DNA from: Thermomicrobiaceae bacterium
GTDB taxonomy: Bacteria > Chloroflexota > Chloroflexia > Thermomicrobiales > Thermomicrobiaceae
Direction of reading: 5' to 3'
DNA: 6,242 nucleotides
NCBI GenBank assembly: GCA_007123655.1
Contig: SKKR01000357.1
Coordinates: forward strand, 1-6,242
Positions 1-5,670 of this stretch are shown piece by piece (within the stretch, counting starts at the first letter, position 1; each line of letters begins with the position of its first letter). The notes beneath the pieces were generated by a model that was not told the DNA's origin, searched no databases, and saw nothing but the letters and a program-made list of their open reading frames with translations. Made by a program: the position numbers and the translations under genes.

Positions 1-155
1 GCGGCAGCTTCCTCGGGAGAGCTTGCAGGATGCCAGTCAAATCGGCCCCCTTTGAGCGTGCCTACTTCCACCCGGTGAAAGGATCAGAACCCGCTTCCAA
101 TTTCCGCTATCATTGGACTCAGCGAACACTCTGAAGCCACTCACCGGGAACTATC
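1..155. other. Leader upstream of the fumarase gene; no supported gene
   Basis: No reading frame here can be defended. The three forward frames end at stops at 52-54, 76-78 and about 131-133, so the tail of an upstream gene could lie at the left edge, but too little remains to recognise it. A TATCAT at 108-113 has the look of a -10 element for the gene at 156, but I see no good -35 box at the right distance. Immediately before the ATG there is only a weak ribosome-binding site (GGGAA at about 147-151). Confidence 0.3.
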
Positions 156-1004
156 ATGCGAGAGGTCCACGTCAACACAATCGCCGACGCCGTCCGCGAC
201 GTCTGCCTGGATGCGAACTATGTCGCGGGTACGGACATCCGTGCCGCGTATGACGTTGCACTCGAGCGGGAGATCTCGCCGCTCGGAAAACAGGTGCTGG
301 AGCAGATCATCGAGAACGTTGCGATTGCCGAGACGGACCGCGTGCCGATGTGTCAGGACACCGGGACCGTGGTCGTGTTCGCCGAGGTCGGTCAGGATGT
401 GCGGATCACCGGCGGCGCATTTGAAGACGCGGTCAATCATGGCGTTCGCGAGGCGTACGACGTCGGCTACTTGCGGAATTCGATGGTCGAGCGTCCGTTC
501 TCTGATCGCAGCAATACGCGGGACAACACACCAGCCGTGATCCACACCCGCCTGGTTGAAGGAGACAGAATCCACCTCAAGATCCTGGCCAAGGGCGGCG
601 GTGCGGAGAACATGAGCCGGATGACCATGCTCACCCCCGCTGACGGCCGCGACGGGATCAAACAGTTCGTCCTCGAAACAGTGCTTCGCGCCGGCCCGAA
701 CGCTTGCCCACCCGTCATCGTCGGACTCGGGATCGGCGGGACGTTCGACTCGGTCGCTCGACTCGCCAAGCACGCACTGCTCCGGGAAGTCGGTTCGTCG
801 AATCCCGATCCGGATGAGGCGGCGCTGGAAGAGGAACTCCTGCGGGAGATCAACGCGCTCGGAATCGGCCCACACGGGTTCGGAGGCCGGGTCACTGCTC
901 TCGGAGTTCACGTTGAGACATTCCCCTGCCACATCGCCAGTCTCCCGGTCGCGGTGAATCTTCAGTGCGGGCCCGCGGCTCGCCACCGCGAGATCGAGAT
1001 CTAG
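156..1004 (+). CDS. Class I fumarate hydratase (or related Fe-S hydro-lyase), alpha subunit
   Basis: This 282-residue protein matches the alpha (N-terminal) part of the class I, oxygen-sensitive 4Fe-4S fumarases and L-tartrate dehydratases. These cytoplasmic enzymes interconvert fumarate and malate (or dehydrate tartrate). Three cysteines sit in the expected motifs for cluster binding: Cys66 in PMCQDTG, Cys184 in NACPPVIVGLGIGG and Cys271 in the C-terminal NLQCGPAARH. Other family signatures are KGGGAEN (146-152), GIGPHGFGG (236-244) and ALGVHVE followed by HIASLPVAVN (248-268). The length is normal for a free-standing alpha subunit; one-chain fumarases are about twice as long because they carry the beta domain. 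No beta subunit follows: the gene runs into a terminator and then a convergent gene. The ATG start gives the usual short N terminus. The family is clear, but the choice between fumarate and tartrate as substrate cannot be made from this chain alone. Confidence 0.93.
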   Translation: MREVHVNTIADAVRDVCLDANYVAGTDIRAAYDVALEREISPLGKQVLEQIIENVAIAETDRVPMCQDTGTVVVFAEVGQDVRITGGAFEDAVNHGVREAYDVGYLRNSMVERPFSDRSNTRDNTPAVIHTRLVEGDRIHLKILAKGGGAENMSRMTMLTPADGRDGIKQFVLETVLRAGPNACPPVIVGLGIGGTFDSVARLAKHALLREVGSSNPDPDEAALEEELLREINALGIGPHGFGGRVTALGVHVETFPCHIASLPVAVNLQCGPAARHREIEI

Positions 1005-1052
1005 CACAACTCGATTCCTCGGTCCCGGCTACAAGGACGCCAAAGCAGAGAG

Positions 1053-1083
1053 AAGCGGGCCGGCCCGGTGGCCCGCCCGCTTT
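1053..1083 (+). terminator. Hairpin terminator after the fumarase alpha gene
   Basis: The arms AAGCGGGC (1053-1060) and GCCCGCTT (1075-1082) pair perfectly over 8 bp. Inside, GGCC (1062-1065) can pair with GGCC (1070-1073) across one C-C mismatch, leaving a CGGT loop. The stem runs into TTTGTT on the + strand, so it fits a rho-independent terminator for the gene ending at 1004. It sits between convergent genes; the reverse strand has a poorer T tract (CTTCTCTC), so it may act weakly in that direction too. Confidence 0.8.
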
Positions 1084-1119
1084 GTTACCGTTCGAAATCC
1101 GCGTGCACATTTGCCCGGA

Positions 1120-3762
1120 CTATCGCGGGTAGCTTTCCGCTTCCTGTTGTTCCTGATAGCCACGATACGCGGTGAACAGTCCCCAGATGATAATGATCAC
1201 CCAGAACGGGATCAGAATAAGCCAGGTGATCCAGTCGACCGCGGAGGAAGCGACCCCGCTTACCTCCAGCGACTCGATGTCCTCGACCGCTCGATCGATC
1301 TCGGCTGAAAGGACGGTGATCTCTTCCTGACCCGTGTCAACGTAGTCTTCGGCCGTGTGGATGTAGGTGACCCAGTCGATCTCGATTTCTCCATCGATGT
1401 CGCCCAACGTCGCGCGGACGTCTCGGAGCTCCTGCTGGATATCCTCCAGTGGCGCATCAAACTCCGCCACGTCTCCGACCAGCAGGGTCCGCTCGCGGTC
1501 GATGTCCTCAAGGAACGTTCGCGCCTCTTCCAGCCCGGTCACTTCCAGGTCATCCAGGAAGTCGTGCGTCATGGCGACGAAGTCGATACGATCATCGTCG
1601 AGCGCAACGCGGGCGTCCTCAATATCCCGAAGCACGGATCGAGCTTCGTCGATCCCGGTTATCTCGATCTCATCGAGCGTGTCATGCAGGACAAGGATGA
1701 AGTCGGCCCGCTCGGTCTCGAGATCCGCTCGAGCTTCGGACAGATCGGCGACCGCAGAACGCGCTTCCACCAGGCCCGCTTCTTCAAGTTCGTCCAGGAA
1801 GTCGTTGGCGACCATTATGAGATCCTGACGCTCCGGCTCCAGTTCATCGAGCACGGTCTCCAGATCGGCGATCGCCGCGCGAGCGTCCGGGATGCCGGCT
1901 TCCTCGAGGTCGTCGATGAGGTCGGTACTGAGAATGACGAGATCGGCCCGCTCTACTTCCAACTCGTCGCGGAGATCACGGAGGTCATCGAGCGCGACCC
2001 GTCCATCTTCGATAACCGCCTGATCCAGATCGTTGATGAAGTCGTGGGCGACCACGATCATATCCAGTCGCTCGTCCTCGGCGTCTTCCAGCATCGTCTC
2101 GAGATCAACGAAGACCGAGCGAAGTTCATCGAGACCGGCCGCCTCCAGTTCGTCGATCAGGTCATTCGTCAGCATGACCAGATCGACCTGCTCGTCTTCC
2201 AGCGCGTCGCGAAGATCGCGCAACTCCGCAATTGCCGAGCGCCCTTCGGCGATGGCGGTATCGCGAAGCAGGTCGGTCATGTCCCGGGACACGACGATGA
2301 TCTCATCCTGCCCGGCTTCGAGTTCATCGATAAACCAGCGGGCCTCGTCGAAGACCAGATCGATATCGAACCCGGCAACGATGACCTGGTTCTCGTCTTC
2401 CATCCGGTCGGCTTCGTCGCGGAGGAACTGCACATCCGGAACGTCAAACCCGAACTCTTCCTCGGCGTCCCAGAGCAGGGTCTGCAGTTCGTTCGCCAGC
2501 ATGCGCAGGTCGGACGGGGTAATGGTGACCAGATTGTCGAAGTCGAGCTCGCTTGCCTCCGCCTCATCTTCGATCCACTGCAGGGCATCACGGTTGATAC
2601 GGAAGAACTCGTCGGACTCGTCTTCGAAGCGGTCTATGAGCTCGTGCAGGTTGTCAACGTTGGCGTCCTGGTCATCAAGAACGCCTTCCAGATCATCGAT
2701 GAGGTCTTCGGCAACAACCAGCACGTCTCCGGTACCGGTATCGAGCTCGTCGACGATTTCGCGCAGATCGACGAGCGCCGCGTCCCCTTCGTCCAGGACA
2801 GCGTTCAGTTCGTCGAGCGCGTCAGTCCCGAAGACATACAGATCACTGGTTTCTTCATCGAGCTGATCGATGATCTCTCGAAGGTCAGAGAACGTGACCT
2901 CGCCCTCGTCAATGCGCTCGTCCAGACGATCGAGCGCATCATCACTGACCGCCAGGAGATCTGCGGACTCCGCATCGAGCCGTTCAATCAGGTCGCGAGC
3001 TTCGTCCAGGCTCGCTTCACCTTCGTCGATGAACTCGTCGAGCTGATCGAGTGAGTCATGGCCAAACGCGAGAAACTCCGCGGTCTCGTCATCCAGCTCA
3101 TCGATCAGATCACGGAAACTGGCAATCGACTCTTCGCCGTCATCGAGCAGGTCATTAATGATGTCGAGCGCGTCCTCGCTGATCACGACGAGATCAGCGG
3201 TATCCCGGTCGAGGTCCGAAACAAAGTCCCGGAAGTTCGCCAGGTTCGTCTCCTGGGTATCCAGCAACTCCTCAAAATCGAAGATCACGTCGGACCCGAT
3301 GATCAGAATGTTCTCCGCGGACTCGTCCAGGTCATCGACGAGATTACGAAGCTCGATCAGATTGATCTCACCCTCATCGATGAATTGCTCGAGTTCGACG
3401 ACGATTTCGTGCGAGTCCTCCAGGTAGACAGTTGCCTGTCCGATAATCGCTGAGAGCTCTCCGACCGTGAGTTCAACGCCTTCCACGCTCGCGGACGCGG
3501 CGTGCAGAATGTCCGAAATATCTATCGAAAGCAATGTCTCAGCGTCGGCAAAGATTGGCCGGAGGGTTTCGAGTTCACCGGACATTCGCTGCAGCGAATC
3601 GTCCGTGTCCCGAAGCGTGAGCACCGCGCTGTCTTTCGTGCTTTCCTCCACATCGGAGATCGCCGACTTCAGCCCCGACGATCCGATCAGTGACACGATA
3701 AGCGCCACGATCCCGATAATGGAGATCACACCTCCACGAAGCATACGTTCATTCGTTTGCAA
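1120..3762 (-). CDS. Membrane-tethered acidic tandem-repeat helical protein, function unknown
   Basis: I do not recognise this 880-residue protein. It opens with a short basic stretch (Arg6, Arg9) and a hydrophobic segment at about 11-27, with no clear signal-peptidase site, so it reads as an uncleaved signal anchor. A second membrane segment lies at about 843-864, followed by a 16-residue tail. Both ends would be cytoplasmic, placing about 800 residues outside the membrane. That middle is nearly all tandem helical repeats: seven 39-residue units at 110-382, a divergent part at 383-481, then seven 40-residue units at 482-761. Both classes share an ADL-(x)n-D-x-LD-x-L core and a DLR-x-L end, with a central Gly. 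Hand counting gives about 258 Asp+Glu against 50 Arg and only 2 Lys (32 and 43), and no Cys. I see no MCE, HAMP, chemoreceptor or enzyme domain. The TTG start at 3760-3762 is preferred because GAGGGAGGG lies 5 nt upstream; the ATG at residue 7 has nothing comparable. A structural tether, spacer or cation-binding surface protein is a guess. Confidence 0.9.
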   Translation of the reverse strand: MQTNERMLRGGVISIIGIVALIVSLIGSSGLKSAISDVEESTKDSAVLTLRDTDDSLQRMSGELETLRPIFADAETLLSIDISDILHAASASVEGVELTVGELSAIIGQATVYLEDSHEIVVELEQFIDEGEINLIELRNLVDDLDESAENILIIGSDVIFDFEELLDTQETNLANFRDFVSDLDRDTADLVVISEDALDIINDLLDDGEESIASFRDLIDELDDETAEFLAFGHDSLDQLDEFIDEGEASLDEARDLIERLDAESADLLAVSDDALDRLDERIDEGEVTFSDLREIIDQLDEETSDLYVFGTDALDELNAVLDEGDAALVDLREIVDELDTGTGDVLVVAEDLIDDLEGVLDDQDANVDNLHELIDRFEDESDEFFRINRDALQWIEDEAEASELDFDNLVTITPSDLRMLANELQTLLWDAEEEFGFDVPDVQFLRDEADRMEDENQVIVAGFDIDLVFDEARWFIDELEAGQDEIIVVSRDMTDLLRDTAIAEGRSAIAELRDLRDALEDEQVDLVMLTNDLIDELEAAGLDELRSVFVDLETMLEDAEDERLDMIVVAHDFINDLDQAVIEDGRVALDDLRDLRDELEVERADLVILSTDLIDDLEEAGIPDARAAIADLETVLDELEPERQDLIMVANDFLDELEEAGLVEARSAVADLSEARADLETERADFILVLHDTLDEIEITGIDEARSVLRDIEDARVALDDDRIDFVAMTHDFLDDLEVTGLEEARTFLEDIDRERTLLVGDVAEFDAPLEDIQQELRDVRATLGDIDGEIEIDWVTYIHTAEDYVDTGQEEITVLSAEIDRAVEDIESLEVSGVASSAVDWITWLILIPFWVIIIIWGLFTAYRGYQEQQEAESYPR
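1480..2319 (-). repeat. Seven tandem 40-residue (120-nt) repeats, second array
   Basis: Residues 482-761 of the acidic protein divide exactly into seven units of 40 without gaps, starting at 482, 522, 562, 602, 642, 682 and 722. Most units begin with an acidic-Arg start (EDER, EVER, EPER, ETER), followed by a DLV/DFI hydrophobic run, a D-(F/L)-(L/I)-D-(D/E)-L core, a central A/T-G-(I/L) turn at position 21-23 in five of the seven, and a second helix ending in DL-x5-L. The A-G-I-x-E-A-R pattern is a plausible helix end plus helix start, so each unit may be a helical hairpin. The units differ at many residues, so the array is old. Confidence 0.9.
2617..3435 (-). repeat. Seven tandem 39-residue (117-nt) repeats, first array
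   Basis: Residues 110-382 of the acidic protein divide exactly into seven units of 39, starting at 110, 149, 188, 227, 266, 305 and 344. Typical pieces are TADLVV or SADLLA at the start, DALD near position 10-13, LIDEGE or LLDDGE near 18-23 and DLREIIDQL or DLIDEL at the end. Apolar residues fall mostly 3 and 4 apart with one extra 4-step per unit; 39 equals five heptads plus four, which is how a coiled coil with one stutter per repeat would look. The units align to the 40-residue units further along with a one-residue indel near the central Gly, so the two arrays look related. Confidence 0.9.
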
Positions 3763-3776
3763 CTCGACCCTCCCTC
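3760..3776 (-). promoter_or_regulatory. Strong Shine-Dalgarno deciding a TTG start
   Basis: On the - strand GAGGGAGGG (3768-3776) is followed by TCGAG and then TTG (3760-3762). This is an excellent ribosome-binding site at 5 nt. The only nearby ATG, six codons in (3742-3744), is 23 nt from the site, which is too far. The TTG start is therefore chosen for the repeat protein. Confidence 0.75.
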
Positions 3777-3981
3777 AACAAGTGGGAAGCAACATGCGCG
3801 GTTCCCGCTCCGAACACATGATCGCTTTCTGGATCTCTTCCCGTGTCCCCAGATCCCCTCTGCGGTTACCAGGGCAAACGCCCATCTGATTGCGAAGTAC
3901 CTCCGAAAGAGGTGAGACGACGACGCCCCAGTGCGTCCGGCTCCTGCCGCACCCATCCTGGCAACGCCTTCTTCTTCCCCA

Positions 3982-4019
3982 ACCAGGGTGTACGATACCG
4001 CGTACGTTCCCTGCCTGGT
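3982..4019. repeat. Nested inverted repeat
   Basis: ACCAGG (3982-3987) pairs with CCTGGT (4014-4019), and inside it GTACG (3990-3994) pairs with CGTAC (4001-4005) around an ATACCG loop. An alternative outer pairing of CAGGG (3984-3988) with the nearby CCCTG is also possible. It may be part of the leader transcript or a protein-binding site; nothing in the sequence decides which. Confidence 0.4.
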
Positions 4020-4027
4020 CAGCCAAC

Positions 4028-4059
4028 TCTGTAACGGTTCGCCGTTAGTGCGTTACAGA
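4028..4059. promoter_or_regulatory. Operator-like site with three TAACG/CGTTA half-sites
   Basis: TCTGTAACG (4028-4036) and CGTTACAGA (4051-4059) form a perfect 9-bp inverted repeat. Between them CCGTTA (4042-4047) makes a second, tighter palindrome with TAACGG (4032-4037) around TTCG. One left half-site can thus pair with either of two right half-sites. As DNA this resembles the dyads bound by TetR-type repressors; as RNA it could be a UUCG-loop hairpin with an alternative longer stem. It lies about 266 nt before the TTG start of the repeat protein, the only downstream gene on the - strand. No regulator gene is in the window. Confidence 0.4.
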
Positions 4060-4276
4060 CTAGCACATCAACGCAAGTCTGCGCTCGCATCGTGCCAGAT
4101 CTACCCTATGTACTTGTCTCGTTCCGTGAGCCCCGGCCTTCGAGCCGTCGTTTCCGTCAGCTCGTTCGCGCGACCGAGATAACCATGTCAGATCGACGAT
4201 CACCGCGATCTGCAAATGAGACTGCGCACATGATGCACGCTATCGCCGTGAATGTCCATAACCGGAAAGTATGATC

Positions 4277-4316
4277 ACACGAATACGGCCCCGCTGCAAG
4301 CGGGGCCGTTTCGTGT
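4277..4316 (-). terminator. Very strong hairpin after the HIHEGTC-domain gene
   Basis: ACGGCCCCGCT (4285-4295) pairs with AGCGGGGCCGT (4299-4309) over 11 bp around a 3-nt loop. The outer arms ACACGAA (4277-4283) and TTCGTGT (4310-4316) extend it to 18 bp with one bulged T. It lies 54 nt beyond the stop of the gene at 4370-5038. T runs are short on both strands, so efficiency and direction are uncertain, but it is well placed to isolate that gene from the repeat-protein gene. Confidence 0.7.
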
Positions 4317-4337
4317 CGACTTCATCAATGAGTTGCG

Positions 4338-4355
4338 ACGGCCGCCGGCGGCCGT
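4338..4355. repeat. 18-bp perfect palindrome
   Basis: ACGGCCGCCGGCGGCCGT reads the same on both strands. It begins 15 nt past the stop of the gene at 4370-5038 and can fold into a 7-bp stem with a CCGG loop. It could be an accessory 3' hairpin, or simply a GC-rich palindrome; there is no T tract. Confidence 0.6.
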
Positions 4356-4369
4356 GAATCGAGGGTTGC

Positions 4370-5038
4370 CTACGGGTTGTATACGGCGCGCGTCGAGAGA
4401 CGGCGAACCAGAACCCCGCCGACCAGCGCGGCGCCGGCGAATCCGGCCATGATCAGCACCATCGCGTCGCCGCTGATCCCACCCGTGCTGCCAGCGTTGG
4501 GCGTCACGTCTTCGACATCGTCATCGGCCGGTTCTTCTTCGACCGCCTCGTCGTCGGTCGCCTCGTCATCCTCGACGGCATCGTCGACGTCATCGACAGC
4601 CTCGTCGTCGTCTGCCGCCGGTCCGCCGACCCCACCTTCCGGAATGTTGGCACACGCGACGTTGACCGCCATTTCGTCCTCGGAAAGATGCGCGTTGATT
4701 GCGTACTCACCGGCCATCAGCTCCCCAAGCTCGATGTCCAGTGTGGTTTCCGATACCCCACCGACGATGTCTTCGAGCGGCCAGGCAACGCCACCGAGAT
4801 CCGCGCAGGTCCCCTCGTGGATATGGACGGGATGGACCGCGCCATCCTCGAGCCCGGCGGTAATCAGAACTTCGACGAACGTGCTGCCGTTGTCGCTTGA
4901 GAGATGTACTCCTCCGGCAATACCGGAATCGTCGACCTCATTAAGGTCGAGCGACAGTGACTCCTGTGCCGCGGCCGGGGCGACTGCGGCGATCGTTAGC
5001 AACCCTGCTGCGATGAGCGTAATCCAGACTCGCTTCAT
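4370..5038 (-). CDS. Secreted HIHEGTC-domain protein with acidic stretch and C-terminal membrane anchor
   Basis: The 222-residue protein starts with a typical signal peptide: MKR, a hydrophobic core and a likely cleavage after PAAA (about residue 24). Residues 26-135 form a small domain with HPVHIHEGTC (69-78), an AINAHLSEDE strand and Cys129, which may form a disulfide with Cys78. Such His-x-His-Glu-Gly-Thr-Cys domains occur in uncharacterised exported bacterial proteins and resemble, remotely, the beta-sandwich of CHRD and Cu/Zn superoxide dismutase proteins. Metal binding is unproven, and the full SOD ligand set is not evident. An acidic linker (143-177) leads to a membrane segment at about 191-211 followed by Arg212-Arg213. 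TPNAG before the membrane segment loosely recalls a sortase signal but is not LPXTG. The ATG at 5036-5038 is chosen over an upstream in-frame start because it begins the signal peptide and AGGGAGGG lies 7 nt away. Confidence 0.85.
   Translation of the reverse strand: MKRVWITLIAAGLLTIAAVAPAAAQESLSLDLNEVDDSGIAGGVHLSSDNGSTFVEVLITAGLEDGAVHPVHIHEGTCADLGGVAWPLEDIVGGVSETTLDIELGELMAGEYAINAHLSEDEMAVNVACANIPEGGVGGPAADDDEAVDDVDDAVEDDEATDDEAVEEEPADDDVEDVTPNAGSTGGISGDAMVLIMAGFAGAALVGGVLVRRLSTRAVYNP
4508..4612 (-). repeat. Acidic low-complexity linker segment
   Basis: Residues 143-177 of the HIHEGTC protein contain 23 Asp or Glu in 35, in runs such as DDDE, EDDE and EEE separated by Ala, Val and Thr. The DNA is a degenerate run of GAC/GAT/GAG codons (GTC and CTC on the + strand), prone to length change by slippage. 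It probably acts as an extended, highly charged spacer between the folded domain and the membrane. Confidence 0.85.
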
Positions 5039-5053
5039 GCGGAGTCCCTCCCT
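5039..5053 (-). promoter_or_regulatory. Shine-Dalgarno deciding the start of the HIHEGTC protein
   Basis: AGGGAGGG (5046-5053 on the - strand) precedes the ATG at 5036-5038 by 7 nt. It is nearly the same as the site in front of the repeat-protein gene. It rules in the shorter protein with a clean signal peptide and against a longer reading that would add 32 atypical residues. Confidence 0.75.
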
Positions 5054-5600
5054 ACCCTGTCGTGACTGCGACGCACCGGGAACCCGGCGCCACCCAAACG
5101 AGATGCTGTTGCGTACCCAAACCCTGTCGAGCACCGTCGCGCTTATGCCTGCGTGTCACCTCGCAATCGTTCGAGTCCGGATTTCACTGTACCTACGCTT
5201 GTCACAGCCAGTGCCTGAGAGACACTGAACTGAGTGTGTCGTGGGTCCGAAGACACATTCCCCTCGCGGACGTGGAACGGCTGTCCCCGTCACGCCCTCA
5301 ATGTGCATCGAGGGCAGAACGTCCAGCGATTGCGCTGTTTTCGCTGGATCACTCCCCTTCTACCGAACCGTCGCGTCGTCGCCAGCGATGATGTTATCCG
5401 CATATCACGCGACGGGTAACCGTTGCGACGACCGCGTCCGGCTCGCGTGAACACTCACACTATGACACGAAGGCAACGAAATTGCAAACCAGTCAATGCG
5501 TACGAACGAGCGAGGTCCCGCAGTGCGATCCGAGCCGCATCTCATTAGATTTGCCGAAATGACGGGAAGATCAGCCGGCATTCGCCCGGGAAGACGATGA
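5054..5600. other. Long gene-free region upstream of the HIHEGTC gene
   Basis: No gene can be supported in these roughly 550 nt. Short open frames on the + strand give Ser/Arg/Cys-rich translations that look like chance. The promoter of the gene at 4370-5038 should be here, but no convincing -35/-10 pair was found. Small inverted repeats include TGTGTC/GACACA (5235-5257), GCCCTC/GAGGGC (5294-5315, with an ATG-TG-CAT centre) and TCCAGCG/CGCTGGA (5322-5348). No tRNA or recognised RNA family is seen. Confidence 0.5.
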
Positions 5601-5626
5601 TCCGGATCTCGGAATCGAGATCCGGA
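5601..5626 (-). terminator. Hairpin downstream of the DinB-family gene
   Basis: TCCGGATCTCG (5601-5611) and CGAGATCCGGA (5616-5626) pair perfectly over 11 bp around a GAAT loop. It lies 44 nt past the stop of the gene at 5671. The - strand downstream is CATCGTCTTCCC, so the T tract is weak; a terminator or mRNA-stabilising 3' hairpin is likely. Confidence 0.6.
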
Positions 5627-5670
5627 ATTCGGCCGTTCTGAGGAGCTTGGGATGATTCAATGACGGCGGG

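Larger units (their letters stand above)
3777..4276. other. Long gene-free leader region between the two surface-protein genes
   Basis: I find no convincing gene in these 500 nt. The short open frames on both strands show no recognisable protein, no good ribosome-binding site and unnatural composition. The promoter of the repeat-protein gene should lie here, because a strong hairpin at 4277-4316 separates it from the gene behind. I could not pick a reliable -35/-10 pair. Several small inverted repeats are present: GGGC-AAAC-GCCC (3872-3883), ACCTC/GAGGT (3899-3913), the nested repeats at 3982-4019, the operator-like site at 4028-4059, and CAGATCG/CGATCTG (4189-4212). No known riboswitch class is recognised. 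Confidence 0.5.

Noticed and set aside
1..40. Possible divergent gene on the - strand starting TTG at 38-40 behind AAAGGGGG
   Set aside because: The ribosome-binding site looks fair, but only 13 codons remain in the window, too few to judge.
141..1007. 288-codon - strand frame opposite the fumarase gene
   Set aside because: The + strand carries all the class I fumarase motifs and cluster cysteines; the reverse translation shows no family.
1357..3054. 565-codon open frame on the + strand, antisense to the repeat protein
   Set aside because: It is in exact codon register with the real gene, so its stops would need sense codons TTA, CTA or TCA, which this GC-rich gene nearly avoids. It ends where the sense gene has a Ser TCA. 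The - strand protein has membrane segments, regular repeats and a strong ribosome-binding site.
1480..3435. Regular 117- and 120-nt periodicity suggesting a DNA repeat or CRISPR array
   Set aside because: The period is a multiple of three, the units diverge in DNA sequence, and the reading frame is open throughout: it is protein repeat structure.
1120..3762. MCE-family or chemoreceptor-type protein for the long helical chain
   Set aside because: It has the N-terminal anchor and long helices, but no MCE beta domain, no HAMP and no conserved chemoreceptor hairpin tip can be seen.
3726..4182. Several 60-83-codon frames on both strands upstream of the repeat protein
   Set aside because: They overlap each other, lack ribosome-binding sites and show no natural protein composition.
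5169..5178. GTTCGAGTCC, like a tRNA T-loop
   Set aside because: The flanks do not pair as a T stem and no acceptor, D or anticodon arms can be found.
4377..5228. 283-codon + strand frame rich in Ser, Thr and Ala
   Set aside because: It is the shadow of the acidic linker and signal-peptide gene; its poly-Ser runs come from reading GAC/GAG codons on the other strand.
5062..5391. 109-codon + strand frame in the gene-free region
   Set aside because: Cys-, Arg- and Ser-rich chance composition, overlap with the neighbouring gene's leader, no ribosome-binding site and no recognisable domain.
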